NCBI GenBank assembly: GCA_002295635.1
Contig: DBHK01000016.1
Coordinates: forward strand, 1-64,000
Reading direction: 5' to 3'
Length of the DNA: 64,000 bases
Origin: UBA830 sp002295635
GTDB lineage: Bacteria > Pseudomonadota > Alphaproteobacteria > MPNO01 > UBA830
In this document: piece by piece, positions 52,339 through 61,922 of the stretch
Layout: each line of letters begins with the position of its first letter
How positions within the stretch are numbered: position 1 is the stretch's first letter
The notes under the pieces: generated by a model
The model's database searches: none
Told to the model about the DNA's origin: nothing
The model's input: only the letters and a program-made list of their open reading frames with translations
Translations under genes and position numbers: made by a program

Positions 52339-52848
52339 TTACTCTGCCGCATCGCGCTGGGGCAACTTCCAGTCCGGCCGGATAAAATGGCAGGTGTAGC
52401 CATTCGGGATACGTTCAAGATAGTCTTGGTGCTCCGGTTCCGCCTCCCAAAATTCTCCAACTGACTCTACCTCTGTGACTACGTTACCAGGCCATAAGCC
52501 CGATGCATTTACATCGTTAATAACTTGGTCTGCTACTTGCCGTTGAAAATCATCGTTGTAGTAAATGGCGGATCGATAGCTAGGGCCGAGGTCATTACCC
52601 TGCCGATTTAACGTTGTTGGATCATGAATCTGAAAAAAAAATTCAAGCAGGTCTCGGTACGTTATAATAGATGAATCAAAGAAAATTTCGATGCCCTCGG
52701 CGTGTGTACCGTGGTCACGATATGTTGCATTTTGTACCTCCCCACCAGTATATCCTACACGAGTTGCTTCTACGCCTGGCAATTTACGGATCAAGTCCTG
52801 CATGCCCCAAAAGCAACCTCCTGCAAGTACAGCGCGTTCGGTCGTCAT
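52339..52848 (-). CDS. msrA: peptide methionine sulfoxide reductase A
   Basis: 169 residues. Catalytic Cys12 in AGGCFWGMQD; conserved VGYTGGEVQNATYRDHGTHAEGIEI and NDLGPSYRSAIYY follow. MsrA reduces methionine-S-sulfoxide in oxidised proteins using thioredoxin. The C-terminal about 35 residues contain CHFIRP, a likely resolving Cys. Unrelated to the neighbouring catabolic genes; no MsrB is adjacent. Confidence 0.95.
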   Translation of the reverse strand: MTTERAVLAGGCFWGMQDLIRKLPGVEATRVGYTGGEVQNATYRDHGTHAEGIEIFFDSSIITYRDLLEFFFQIHDPTTLNRQGNDLGPSYRSAIYYNDDFQRQVADQVINDVNASGLWPGNVVTEVESVGEFWEAEPEHQDYLERIPNGYTCHFIRPDWKLPQRDAAE

Positions 52849-53049
52849 TAAGTTCCTCCGATGATAAATTCAGTTTGTAGATGATAACGGAGTTGTATCC
52901 TAGCAGACGATTTGTCTACTGACATAGTGGAAGAACTAGGCCGTCCTAGCTAACAAATCCAAGAGTGTAACTGAAATAATCGAGTGTTGGGCACAAGGCG
53001 ATCGTCGAGAATTACCACTTCGATCAGGATTGAGACGGTATTCCATCGC

Positions 53050-53442
53050 CTAAACCGGCACGACGGCCGTAGTCTCAATTTCAACCTTAGCTTCATCTTC
53101 CATGAGGGAAACCACCTGAACCGCTGCCATCGCCGGAAAGTTCTTACCAATTACATCACGATAAGCCTGGCCTACCTCGACAAGACGGGCCAGATATTCC
53201 TGCTTATCAGTAAAATACATCGTCATACGGCAAATGTGTTCTGGGCCTGCATTTCCCGCGTGCATTACCTCAATAGTATTAATGAGAGCCTGCCGAAACT
53301 GTGCGACAAAGTCATCAGTTTCAAATTTCTCCTCGGTGTTCCAACCCACCATGCCGGCAACAAAAACGAAGCGCCCCTGAGCTGAAATACCATTTGAGTA
53401 TCCCTTCGCCCTTTTCCAACCCGGTGGATTTAGTTGCTGCAT
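53050..53442 (-). CDS. Rid (YjgF/YER057c/UK114)-family protein lacking the catalytic arginine
   Basis: 130 residues, the usual Rid length. Fold motifs: FVAGMVGWNTEE, ALINTIEVMHAGNAGPEHICRMTMYFTD and VEIETTAVVPV. RidA imine deaminases need an arginine in the P-A-R segment (position 105 in bacterial RidA); here the segment reads FPAMAAVQV with Met105. It therefore belongs to the Rid groups without that residue, whose activity is unsettled. It is divergent from the SDR gene that opens the 2-aminobenzoate cluster, so a role on an amino/imino intermediate is attractive but the missing arginine argues for a different chemistry. Confidence 0.85.
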   Translation of the reverse strand: MQQLNPPGWKRAKGYSNGISAQGRFVFVAGMVGWNTEEKFETDDFVAQFRQALINTIEVMHAGNAGPEHICRMTMYFTDKQEYLARLVEVGQAYRDVIGKNFPAMAAVQVVSLMEDEAKVEIETTAVVPV

Positions 53443-53487
53443 AAGATATCTTTTCCGAAGAACGCCGCTTGCGAGCGAACACGGAAA

Positions 53488-53503
53488 GTTTTAGGCTTAA
53501 AAC
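53488..53503. promoter_or_regulatory. candidate MarR site (weak copy of the shared palindrome) between the Rid and SDR genes
   Basis: GTTTTAGGCTTAAAAC is an imperfect 16-bp palindrome in the 91-bp divergent promoter. It matches the core of the sites at 29690 and 61923 at 13 of 16 positions. Its place in front of the operon that encodes a MarR protein supports a regulatory role. Confidence 0.45.
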
Positions 53504-53533
53504 AATGTCAGATCAACGCTTAGTTAAAGGTTA

Positions 53534-54361
53534 ATGATCATCGACACACACAACCATCAGGCGCCGGAAGGGCGGATTGCCGGCACTCCCTTAACCGGCC
53601 AGCACGCGCTAGTGACAGGAGCTACTCGGGGTATCGGGGCTGCGATTGCCCGAACATTGGGTAATTTAGGTGCCGATCTGACCCTTATTGGCCGAGATCG
53701 CAGCGGACTGGATGCTAGAGCGGCTGAGATAGTGAGTGCATCGGATGTAAGGGTCCAAATTGAAATAGCCAACGTTTCTGACGCTGGAGAAATTAGGTCT
53801 GCTTTTGATTCTGGCGTGCGGGCTAACGGGGCAGTCTCCATTTTGGTTAATAATGCAGGATCAGGGAAGAGTGCGCCGTTTCACAAAATGGATCAGGATC
53901 TTTGGAATTTTATTATCGGCGTTAATCTGACTGGTGCCTTTCTCTGCACGCAGCAGGCAATCGGCGGCATGCTTGAAGCAAGTTACGGACGTATCATAAA
54001 CGTGGCGTCAACCGCGGGGCTAACTGGATACGAGTATGTTTCGGCATATTGCGCCGCAAAACATGGCGTTGTTGGTCTTACACGGTCTTTGGCACTGGAA
54101 ACGGCGACCAAAGGTATAACCGTCAACGCGGTTTGCCCGGGATATACAGAAACGGACCTGATCCACGAAACAATCGATAATATCGTCGCCAAAACCGGGC
54201 GCTCGAAGGAAGACGCGCGGGCGGAGTTGACGGCGTCGAACCCGCAGAGGCGTCTCGTGCAACCTTGGGAGGTGGCAGAGACCGTTGCTTGGCTGGCACT
54301 TCCGTCTTCCGCTTCTATCACCGGGCAGGCGGTCGCAATCGCCGGTGGAGAGGTGATGTGA
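53534..54361 (+). CDS. SDR-family dehydrogenase of the 2-aminobenzoate cluster
   Basis: 275 residues. An N-terminal addition of about 20 residues precedes LTGQHALVTGATRGIGAAIARTLG. NNAGSG, catalytic Ser in NVASTAG and Y-x3-K in SAYCAAKHGVVG are present. In CoA-dependent aromatic pathways such an SDR oxidises a 3-hydroxyacyl-CoA to the 3-oxo form. The gene ends in GTGATGTGA, overlapping the MarR start GTG 54358 by 4 bp. First gene of a five-gene run (SDR, MarR, crotonase, acyl-CoA dehydrogenase, ligase). Confidence 0.87.
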   Translation: MIIDTHNHQAPEGRIAGTPLTGQHALVTGATRGIGAAIARTLGNLGADLTLIGRDRSGLDARAAEIVSASDVRVQIEIANVSDAGEIRSAFDSGVRANGAVSILVNNAGSGKSAPFHKMDQDLWNFIIGVNLTGAFLCTQQAIGGMLEASYGRIINVASTAGLTGYEYVSAYCAAKHGVVGLTRSLALETATKGITVNAVCPGYTETDLIHETIDNIVAKTGRSKEDARAELTASNPQRRLVQPWEVAETVAWLALPSSASITGQAVAIAGGEVM

Positions 54362-54879
54362 AGGCAGACGACATAGTATTTGAACGAAAGGATTACGAAT
54401 CAGGTGTGCAAACACAGGATGGCATGGAACTTCGCGTCTGGCTGCGCCTTCTGACTTGCAGTAACCTTCTTGATGCAGAAGTCCGTACGCGCCTTAAACA
54501 GACGGCAGAAACCACCCTACCCCGCTTCGATATTCTGGCCCAACTCGAACGCCACGACGGGCCAATGTCTATGGGAGAGCTATCAAAACGCCTTATGGTA
54601 TCAAACGGTAATGTGACCGGTCTGGTTGATAGGCTCGCTGGCGAGGGCATGGTTGACCGCACACCGTCGCCTGACGACCGAAGGGTGCAGAGAGTGACTC
54701 TGACACCCAGAGGTAAAAAGTCATTTGCAGAGATGGCAGACAATCACAAATTATGGGTTGCCGATATGATGTCGGAACTTTCGGCCGAAGAATTAACAAG
54801 ACTTTACGACATGCTGGCGCGCTTAAAGAAATCGATCCTCGCCGCCGAACAAAAAAACAACTTGGAGGCAGCCGAATGA
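54358..54879 (+). CDS. MarR-family regulator of the 2-aminobenzoate cluster
   Basis: 173 residues from GTG 54358 with GGAGAGG upstream. Winged helix: LPRFDILAQLERHDGPMSMG, recognition region SNGNVTGLVDRLAGEGMVDR and wing SPDDRRVQRVTLTPRGKK. The 4-bp overlaps on both sides couple it tightly to the SDR and crotonase genes. Its likely operators are the palindromes at 61923 and 53488, and its ligand is probably 2-aminobenzoyl-CoA or a related thioester (inference from comparable CoA-ester-sensing MarR proteins). Confidence 0.88.
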   Translation: MKADDIVFERKDYESGVQTQDGMELRVWLRLLTCSNLLDAEVRTRLKQTAETTLPRFDILAQLERHDGPMSMGELSKRLMVSNGNVTGLVDRLAGEGMVDRTPSPDDRRVQRVTLTPRGKKSFAEMADNHKLWVADMMSELSAEELTRLYDMLARLKKSILAAEQKNNLEAAE

Positions 54880-55694
54880 AAACCATCAGCGGGTCCGACC
54901 TGACCCCCGATCACTTTGCATGGACCGTCAATGGAAAGGTGGCCACGATTACGATCAACCGGCCAGACCGCAAGAATCCGCTTACCTTCGGTTCGTACGC
55001 AGAATTACGCGATACATTTCGGACCCTACAGCATGTCGACGATATCAAGACTATAGTAATTACTGGCGCCGGCGAGAATTTTTGCTCCGGAGGTGACGTA
55101 CACGAAATCATCGGACCGCTACTCGATATGGACATGAAGGAACTGCTCCAGTTTACCGTGATGACGGGCGATGTGGTTAAGGCCATGCGAGCATGCCCGC
55201 AACCGATAATCGCCGCCGTCGAGGGCGTATGTGCGGGTGCGGGCGCCATATTGGCTATGGGGTCCGATCTTAGGTACGGAACAGCGGACGCCAAGATTTC
55301 TTTCCTCTTTACCCGCGTGGGACTCGCAGGCTGTGACATGGGCGCCTGCTCCATTTTACCCCGCATAATTGGACAAGGACGCGCCTCCGAACTGCTGTAC
55401 ACCGGAAGGTCTATGTCGGGCGAAGAAGCATACGACTGGGGTTTCTTCAACGGCTTGTCGGCACCTGGCGAAACATTAGCGGATGCGTGTAAACAGGCAG
55501 CACGCTTGGCGGACGGTCCGACCTTCGCACATGGCATCACCAAACGCCAATTGCACATGGAATGGAACATGAGCATAGAAGACGCAATTACAGTCGAGGC
55601 CGAAGCACAGGCGATTTGCATGCAGACGCGTGATTTTCAGAGGGCCTACGACGCCTTCGTCGCTAAACAGAAACCCGTATTTCAAGGGAACTGA
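54876..55694 (+). CDS. enoyl-CoA hydratase-family protein of the 2-aminobenzoate cluster
   Basis: 272 residues from ATG 54876 (GGAGG upstream, 4-bp overlap with marR). Oxyanion motif ENFCSGGDVHEI. The classical catalytic glutamates are replaced (GAGAILAMGSDLRYG; FLFTRVGLAGCDMGACSILP, with an Asp in the second stretch). This variant motif suggests a specialised hydratase or ring hydrolase acting on the alicyclic CoA ester made by the monooxygenase/reductase. Next gene starts 3 bp later. Confidence 0.87.
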   Translation: MKTISGSDLTPDHFAWTVNGKVATITINRPDRKNPLTFGSYAELRDTFRTLQHVDDIKTIVITGAGENFCSGGDVHEIIGPLLDMDMKELLQFTVMTGDVVKAMRACPQPIIAAVEGVCAGAGAILAMGSDLRYGTADAKISFLFTRVGLAGCDMGACSILPRIIGQGRASELLYTGRSMSGEEAYDWGFFNGLSAPGETLADACKQAARLADGPTFAHGITKRQLHMEWNMSIEDAITVEAEAQAICMQTRDFQRAYDAFVAKQKPVFQGN

Positions 55695-55697
55695 ACC

Positions 55698-56906
55698 TTG
55701 CCTGAACAAAGCTATCTTAATTGGCCTTTTTTAGAGGATTCGCATCGGCGGCTGGCAGATGATTTCCGTACTTGGGCAGACCGGGAAATCGCGCCACTAT
55801 CGGAGGAAGAACCGAGGGACGAACTCGGACTGGATGCACTGGCACGCGAGTTAATTAAACGTCTAGCTGCAGGTGGCTGGTTGAAGTATTCGGTACCAGC
55901 GCCTTGGGGAGGGAAATACGAATCGCTCGACGTCCGCGCACTTTGTCTGATGCGAGAGACCCTAGCTCAGTATTCCGGCATGGCCGACTTTTCGTTTGTA
56001 ATGCAAGGGCTTGGCTCTGGTCCTATCTCACTTTTTGGTTCGGAGGAAATTCGAAGAAAGTACTTACCGGACGTTTCTAACGGCAGACGCATAGCCGCCT
56101 TCGCGCTGTCGGAGATCGATTCTGGATCCGATGTCGCCGCCATGACGACAAATGCGAAGCTCGATGGCGACCATTACATCTTGAATGGTGCAAAGACCCT
56201 CATATCAAACGGGGGTCTGGCGGATCAATACGTCGTGTTTTGCCGCACTGAGAATAGCCCCGGCGCCAGCGGCCTGTCGGCGATAGTCGTCGAAGCTAAC
56301 ATGCCGGGCTTCGAAATAACGGAACGCTTCGACGTAATCGCCGCTCACCCTCTGGGTCGGCTCCAGTTTACGGACTGCCGAGTACCCGCAAGTAACCTTA
56401 TCGGCAATCCGGGGGATGGTTTCAAAATCGCCATGTCGTCGCTCGACGTATTCCGTTCGACGGTCGGAGCGGCGGCGCTCGGTTTCGCGCGCCGCGCCAA
56501 TGATGAGGCCTTGGCGCAAGCGCGGCGGCGTATCTCATTTGGCAAGCCAATTGCAGATTACCAATTGATACAAGAGAAGCTTGCCGACGCGGCACTGAAG
56601 ATCGATGCGGCGGCGTTGCTCGTTTACCGGTCTGCCTGGACAAAGGATACACAGGGCGGCCGCGTAACGCGCGAAGCAGCGATGGCGAAGCTCTACGCCA
56701 CCGAGATGGCCCAAGAAGTCATTGACCAAGCAGTGCAGATCTGGGGCGGCATGGGCATCGTTGTCGGATCTACTGTGGAAAGATTGTACCGCGAAATCCG
56801 GGCACTTCGGATTTACGAAGGCACCAGCGAGATCCAAAAATTGATTATCGCCGGGGAAGCTCTGTCGGCGGTAAAAGCAGAGGAAGCGATGAAGGCGGCG
56901 GAATAA
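55698..56906 (+). CDS. acyl-CoA dehydrogenase of the 2-aminobenzoate cluster
   Basis: 402 residues from TTG 55698. FAD-dependent: FALSEIDSGSDVAAMTTNA, FRSTVGAAALGFARRA, RRISFGKPIADYQLIQEKLAD, and the catalytic Glu374 in IYEGTSEIQKLIIAGEAL. It would dehydrogenate a cyclic or ring-opened CoA ester and pass electrons to ETF. The ligase follows after 4 bp. Position in the run is the main clue to its substrate. Confidence 0.9.
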   Translation: MPEQSYLNWPFLEDSHRRLADDFRTWADREIAPLSEEEPRDELGLDALARELIKRLAAGGWLKYSVPAPWGGKYESLDVRALCLMRETLAQYSGMADFSFVMQGLGSGPISLFGSEEIRRKYLPDVSNGRRIAAFALSEIDSGSDVAAMTTNAKLDGDHYILNGAKTLISNGGLADQYVVFCRTENSPGASGLSAIVVEANMPGFEITERFDVIAAHPLGRLQFTDCRVPASNLIGNPGDGFKIAMSSLDVFRSTVGAAALGFARRANDEALAQARRRISFGKPIADYQLIQEKLADAALKIDAAALLVYRSAWTKDTQGGRVTREAAMAKLYATEMAQEVIDQAVQIWGGMGIVVGSTVERLYREIRALRIYEGTSEIQKLIIAGEALSAVKAEEAMKAAE

Positions 56907-56910
56907 CTTA

Positions 56911-58569
56911 ATGGGCAAGCATCTTCCAGGCGGACCTACTTCCCACATCGATACTTTCGCGGCCGATAATCTTCCCTCCGTGGATCAATGGCCGGAGTTC
57001 GATTTTGACGCGCTTCCCATCCTACAATCTTACCCTGATAGGATAAACGCCGGCGTCGAACTCCTAGACCAGATGTGCGAGACAGGCTTTGGCGAAAACT
57101 CGGTCGTCCACTATGAAGATACAACCTGGACTTATAATGAGCTTCGCGGTATCTCCGACCGCATCGCAAGGGTTTTGGTAGAAGATCACGGGTTGGTACC
57201 GGGTAATCGAGTGCTTCTACGGTCAGCGAATAATCCGATGCTCGTAGCCTGCTGGTGTGCCGTCCTGAAAGCAGGTGGAATTTGCGTCACCACAATGCAG
57301 CTATTACGCGCCCGTGAACTGGTTTATATCGTCAAAAAGGCAGAGATTAGGCACGCTTTGTGCGATATTGCGCTAGCAGAAGAGATGCGGAATACCTGTC
57401 AACTGACACCAGAACTGGAGAGTACCCTTTATTTCACTGCAACGGGCGACGGCGAAACTTCTCTAGATCACGCACTTAGCGCCAAAACGGGCGGGTTTGA
57501 AAACTGCGATACAGCTGCCGACGACACGGCGCTCATAGCATTCACTTCAGGTACCACCGGTTCTCCCAAGGCCACGATGCATTTTCACCGCGACGTCATG
57601 GCAATGACTGACTGCTTCCCTCGCTCCTTCGCGATGGCAGAATCTCACGACATCTTCACCGGCACACCGCCGCTGGCATTCACCTTCGGGCTGGGCGGTC
57701 TGACCTGCTTCCCGATGCGTTTCGGCGCATCGACGCGGTTTTTTCCAGGCCCGCTTGGACCAGAAGACATGATGGTTGCAATCGAGAAATACAAAATCAC
57801 GGGTCTGTACACAGCGCCAACCATGTACCGACAACTTGCAGATTTAGCAGACAAATACGATATTTCGAGCCTCAAAAAATGCGTTTCCGCCGGTGAAACT
57901 CTTCCAGGAGCGACATGGGACGCATTTTTCAATGCTACCGGAATTCGTATTGTAGACGGGCTCGGGTCGACAGAGATGATCCATATCTTCGTTTCAGCTA
58001 GCCCCACGGAAATGCGCTCCGGCTTCACCGGTAAAGCAATTCCCGGCTACCGCGCCAAGATAGTTGACCAAGACGGCAACGAACTGCCACCGAATACACC
58101 CGGTCTTCTGGCTGTGCAGGGGCCGACAGGGTGCCGATATCTCGCTGACGAGCGCCAGGGGGTCTATGTAAAGAACGGATGGAACTATCCTGGTGATATA
58201 TACGAGATGGATGAAGACGGTTACTTCAAATACATCGCCCGCGCCGACGACATGATAATTTCTGCCGGTTATAACATCTCCGGACCTGAGGTCGAAAATG
58301 CCTTACTGGATCATCGAGCTGTGGCGGAGTGTGCAGTCATAGGAAAACCAGACGAGAAGCGGACAAATATAGTGAAGGCTTTTGTCGTCCTGCGCGGTGG
58401 TTTCGATGCTGGCGCTGAAACCGAGAAAATCCTTCAAGAATACGTTAAGAATGAAATTGCGCCATATAAATATCCCCGTGAAATTGAGTTTGTCGACGAA
58501 CTACCCAAGACCGAGACAGGGAAACTCCAGCGGTTTAGGCTCCGCGATAGAGAACAAGCCGTCTGCTAA
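56911..58569 (+). CDS. 2-aminobenzoate-CoA ligase (benzoate-CoA ligase family)
   Basis: 552 residues, ANL adenylating enzyme. ATP loop FTSGTTGSPKATMHFH at 211-226, GLGSTEMIHIF (aromatic-acid ligase type A5), YPGDIYEMDEDGYFKY, and the catalytic Lys538 in PKTETGKLQRF. Overall it reads as the benzoate/2-aminobenzoate-CoA ligase group. With the two-domain monooxygenase/reductase at 59481 it defines the CoA-dependent anthranilate pathway known from Azoarcus evansii. Salicylate as the acid is the main alternative. Confidence 0.88.
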   Translation: MGKHLPGGPTSHIDTFAADNLPSVDQWPEFDFDALPILQSYPDRINAGVELLDQMCETGFGENSVVHYEDTTWTYNELRGISDRIARVLVEDHGLVPGNRVLLRSANNPMLVACWCAVLKAGGICVTTMQLLRARELVYIVKKAEIRHALCDIALAEEMRNTCQLTPELESTLYFTATGDGETSLDHALSAKTGGFENCDTAADDTALIAFTSGTTGSPKATMHFHRDVMAMTDCFPRSFAMAESHDIFTGTPPLAFTFGLGGLTCFPMRFGASTRFFPGPLGPEDMMVAIEKYKITGLYTAPTMYRQLADLADKYDISSLKKCVSAGETLPGATWDAFFNATGIRIVDGLGSTEMIHIFVSASPTEMRSGFTGKAIPGYRAKIVDQDGNELPPNTPGLLAVQGPTGCRYLADERQGVYVKNGWNYPGDIYEMDEDGYFKYIARADDMIISAGYNISGPEVENALLDHRAVAECAVIGKPDEKRTNIVKAFVVLRGGFDAGAETEKILQEYVKNEIAPYKYPREIEFVDELPKTETGKLQRFRLRDREQAVC

Positions 58570-58648
58570 ACACGATAAAAAAGGTTAGTTTCAGAGTGAT
58601 ACAAAGATTGGAAAAAAACAACTAACACTCAACCATCGTATTTCCGGT

Positions 58649-59359
58649 CTAAGGTTCCCTCTCCGAAACCTCATAACAAACCGTGTCACGCGCAAAACTG
58701 CCGAAGAGATCAAGCATGCGTTCCCGCCAAGCATAGACAGGATCATCCGCGCCTAGAAGTTGGAACGGGCTCGTGACACGAGCCCACTGGAACTGGGAAA
58801 ACACCACATAGTCGGCATATGCCGGCTGGTCGCCGCAAATAAACAACTGCCCCTTTCGCAATGAAGTACGAATGGGATCGAGGGTCCGATAAAGATTTAC
58901 AACCCGCCCCTCACGTCCCTCCTGTACTTCCTCCAGGCTTCGCTTGTAAATTTTCTCCATTGATTCCCGGAAATAATCACGATCCTCCATATGCGCGGCG
59001 TCAAGCACATCGCGAGCGATCAGAGGCCCAAGTGCTAAGTTAACCACTCGGTCGCACCACGAATTGATCATCCGGGTTACGCCTTCGCCGATCGGCCCAC
59101 CCAAAAGGCTCGGTGTGTCAGGATAGCGCGCATCGAGATAGACCGCGATATCCCAAGAATCGACTTTAACCACCTCCCCATCAACCATCACGGGTACACT
59201 CTTCGCGTCGGCGAAGGCAATCGATTCCTTGTCTGTTAATAACAGCGGTAACTGATCGAATTCCAGACCCTTGTGTTTCAGCGCCATTTTTGCGCGCCAC
59301 GAAAACTGACTGTAGAGACGGTCCTCATGGCCGAGAAGTTCATAAAGTTTAATAGTCAT
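58649..59359 (-). CDS. glutathione S-transferase-family protein
   Basis: 236 residues from ATG 59359 (GGAG upstream). N-terminal thioredoxin-like half IKLYELLGHEDRLYSQFSWRAKMALKHKGLEFDQ, the cis-Pro and Ser of KSVPVMVDGEVVKVDSWDIAVYLD, and a helical C-terminal half containing GDQPAYADYVVFSQFQWA. Relatives in aromatic catabolic clusters isomerise or dehalogenate ring-cleavage products. It lies between the ligase (convergent) and the monooxygenase/reductase gene, with 121 bp to the latter. Confidence 0.85.
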   Translation of the reverse strand: MTIKLYELLGHEDRLYSQFSWRAKMALKHKGLEFDQLPLLLTDKESIAFADAKSVPVMVDGEVVKVDSWDIAVYLDARYPDTPSLLGGPIGEGVTRMINSWCDRVVNLALGPLIARDVLDAAHMEDRDYFRESMEKIYKRSLEEVQEGREGRVVNLYRTLDPIRTSLRKGQLFICGDQPAYADYVVFSQFQWARVTSPFQLLGADDPVYAWRERMLDLFGSFARDTVCYEVSEREP

Positions 59360-59480
59360 TTTCAGGATCTCCCATAATAAAGGTGCGCAATACCGCATCC
59401 CGAGCGCGGAGGGGGGCCGAGGTGGCGATTGAAGTCCATTTACTTGAGCATGTATTTAAGGTGACCGGCAGGCAGAAGAG

Positions 59481-61898
59481 TTATTCTGCCGCTTCGGTAC
59501 GCGATCCTCCAGCTGCTCCAACCGCTGCACCCTTCATCTCCCACTCAGAGACCTTATTGATGTCGAAGCCGCCCGTCTTACCCTCCTCGTTGTCGGGCTT
59601 AGCTTGTTCGCGCAATTCCTCCATCTGTAGACGGTTCCGCTCGTACTGTCTAAAAGCTGCGAACTTCGCTGACATATATTGGTCAGGCCAGACAATGTCT
59701 TCGACCCCGTAATAAGCTGCGGCCTGTTGCGTGAAGTAAGGATTGTAAAGATGGGTACGCGCCAAGGCTACTAGATCGCTGCGGCCAGAACCTACAATAG
59801 TGTTGACCTGATCCCAATCGAATATGTTACCCGCTACCATTGTCGAGATATCAGCCTCGATACGAATTTGCTCCGAGAACGGTACCTGAAACATGCGTCC
59901 ATATACCGGTTTCTCGGACGAATCAGTCTGGCCTGTCGAGACGTTGATCAGATCACAACCTCGCGCTTTGAAGGCTTTAGCGAACTCAACGGCATCCTCG
60001 GAAGTGGTTCCACCTTCAACCCAGTCAGTCGCTGAAATCCGGACCGACATCGGGCGCTCTTCAGGCCAAACGGCCCGACAAGCATCGAATACCTCCAGCG
60101 GATATCGCAGACGATTTGGAAGGGACCCCCCATATTCATCGGTCCGCCGGTTAGTAAATGGTGATAGAAATGTAGCTAGTACATAGCCGTGGGCGCAATG
60201 TAGCTCAGCCATATCAAAACCGGCCCGCGCTGCGCGCTCGAAACCAGCCACAAATTCTGATTTGACCCGGTCCATATCATCACGGGTCATTTCGCGAGGC
60301 ACCGCCGAATTAGACAGATAGGGTAGAGGCGATGCGGCGATAATTTCCCAAGCGCCCTCATCCAGCGGCTGATCAATACCTTCCCAAGCAAGCTTAGTAG
60401 CTCCTTTGCGGCCAGCATGACCGATTTGCATAGCCATCTTTGCACCGGTGCGGTGGTGGACAAAGTCGACGATTCGCTTCCATTGCGTCTCCTGTTCATC
60501 GGTCCAGATGCCCACACAACCGGGAGTGATGCGTGCATTCGGCGAGATACAGGTCATTTCAGTGAACACCAGCCCCGCACCACCCATGGCTCTACTGGTG
60601 TAGTGGCTAAAATGCCAGTCGTCAGGATTGCCCTCAGTGGCGCAGTACTGGCACATTGGAGATACAACAACCCGGTTCGACAGACGCATGTCGCGAAGTT
60701 CCAACGGCGCAAACATTGGTGGTACGTGGCTCTTCTTCAACTGTGGCGCGTTGAATTTCTCCGCTACCTGTTCCGAGAATACCTTGTCGACGGACCTAAC
60801 GAACTCCCGATCCCTAAGACGTAAGTTATCGTACGTAATCGCTTTGGATCGAGACATCAGGCTGAAGTTGAACTGGATCGGATCCATTCCCCAATATCTT
60901 CGGACGTTCTCAAACCAAGACAGGGAGACATCAGCGGCGTGCTGGGTCCGCTCAACTTCGTCGCGTCGCTTATCATCATAAAGTTTAAGTGCTTTACGGG
61001 GATTCGGTTCAGCTTTGCAGCATTCAAATAGAGCAATCGCGTCTTCCATAGCGAGCTTAGTACCCGAACCGATGGAGTAATGCGCCGTGTGAGCACAGTC
61101 TCCCATAATTACCAGGTTATCCTTGACCCAAGTCTCGCACCTAATCATCGGGAAATTCCGCCAAACAGACCGATTAGTGATGATCGGATGGCCGTCGAGG
61201 AGATCTTTATAAAGGTCTGAGACATAAGCGACAGTTTCTTCCTCTGTCGCATTCTCCATACCTGCCTTCCTCCACGCTTCCTCTGTGGTTTCGACAATCA
61301 TGGTGCTCATTTCGCTGTTGTACTGATAGGCATGGAGATTCCAGATGCCGGCGTCATTTTCGCGGAAGTCAAAGGTGAAAGCTGGAAGCGGTTTGGTTGA
61401 CCCGAGCCATACAAACTTGTTTGGCCGCCAGTCGAATCTCGGCTTGAAATGATCGACAAATTCATCGCGCACCCACGAATTGATGCCGTTAGCAGCGAGA
61501 ATAATATCCGCGTCCGAATTCAGCTCTTGGAGCGAGGTGATCTCCCGTTGGAACTCCATCTCTATCCCGACCTCGCGACAACAGTCCTGCAGTATCAGCA
61601 ACATGTCCTTACGCGACATGCCACAGAACCCGTTACCTCCTATTGCGATTTTCGACCCCTTGTAATAGGTAACGATGTCGTCCCAGTAGGCAAACGTTCG
61701 ACGAATACGGTCATACGACACCTGGTCATAGTCTCGGAAATGCCCCAGTGTTTCCGCGGAGAAAACCACACCAAAACCAAATGTGTCATCCGCCTGGTTC
61801 TGTTCGTAAATCTTGATTTGATGGGACGGATCGGCCTTCTTCATAAGAAGTGAGAAATAAAGCCCCGCTGGTCCGCCGCCGATAATCTCGATTTTCAT
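59481..61898 (-). CDS. 2-aminobenzoyl-CoA monooxygenase/reductase (salicylyl-CoA 5-hydroxylase-like), two-domain flavoprotein
   Basis: 805 residues. Residues 1 to about 385 are a class A flavin monooxygenase: FAD loop IEIIGGGPAGLYFS, and NLVIMGDCAHTAHYSIGSG near 280. Residues about 395-765 are an Old Yellow Enzyme-type FMN reductase: MFAPLELRDMRLSNRVVVSPMCQY, IGHAGRKG, LHCAHGYVLATFLSP, FTNRRTDEYGGSLPNRLRYP. This fusion is the architecture of the enzyme that hydroxylates and then reduces the ring of 2-aminobenzoyl-CoA; salicylyl-CoA 5-hydroxylase shares it. The C-terminal about 40 residues are Gly/Ala-rich. Start ATG 61898; the 34-bp palindrome at 61923 lies 25 bp upstream, well placed to block transcription. 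Confidence 0.9.
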   Translation of the reverse strand: MKIEIIGGGPAGLYFSLLMKKADPSHQIKIYEQNQADDTFGFGVVFSAETLGHFRDYDQVSYDRIRRTFAYWDDIVTYYKGSKIAIGGNGFCGMSRKDMLLILQDCCREVGIEMEFQREITSLQELNSDADIILAANGINSWVRDEFVDHFKPRFDWRPNKFVWLGSTKPLPAFTFDFRENDAGIWNLHAYQYNSEMSTMIVETTEEAWRKAGMENATEEETVAYVSDLYKDLLDGHPIITNRSVWRNFPMIRCETWVKDNLVIMGDCAHTAHYSIGSGTKLAMEDAIALFECCKAEPNPRKALKLYDDKRRDEVERTQHAADVSLSWFENVRRYWGMDPIQFNFSLMSRSKAITYDNLRLRDREFVRSVDKVFSEQVAEKFNAPQLKKSHVPPMFAPLELRDMRLSNRVVVSPMCQYCATEGNPDDWHFSHYTSRAMGGAGLVFTEMTCISPNARITPGCVGIWTDEQETQWKRIVDFVHHRTGAKMAMQIGHAGRKGATKLAWEGIDQPLDEGAWEIIAASPLPYLSNSAVPREMTRDDMDRVKSEFVAGFERAARAGFDMAELHCAHGYVLATFLSPFTNRRTDEYGGSLPNRLRYPLEVFDACRAVWPEERPMSVRISATDWVEGGTTSEDAVEFAKAFKARGCDLINVSTGQTDSSEKPVYGRMFQVPFSEQIRIEADISTMVAGNIFDWDQVNTIVGSGRSDLVALARTHLYNPYFTQQAAAYYGVEDIVWPDQYMSAKFAAFRQYERNRLQMEELREQAKPDNEEGKTGGFDINKVSEWEMKGAAVGAAGGSRTEAAE

Positions 61899-61922
61899 TA
61901 GTCGCTCCGCCAATCCTAAATC

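Noticed and set aside
54911..55621. 236-codon minus-strand frame inside the 2-aminobenzoate cluster crotonase
   Set aside because: Antisense shadow in a GC-richer gene; Ser/Ala/Pro-rich product without motifs, while the sense frame has overlaps and a ribosome binding site.
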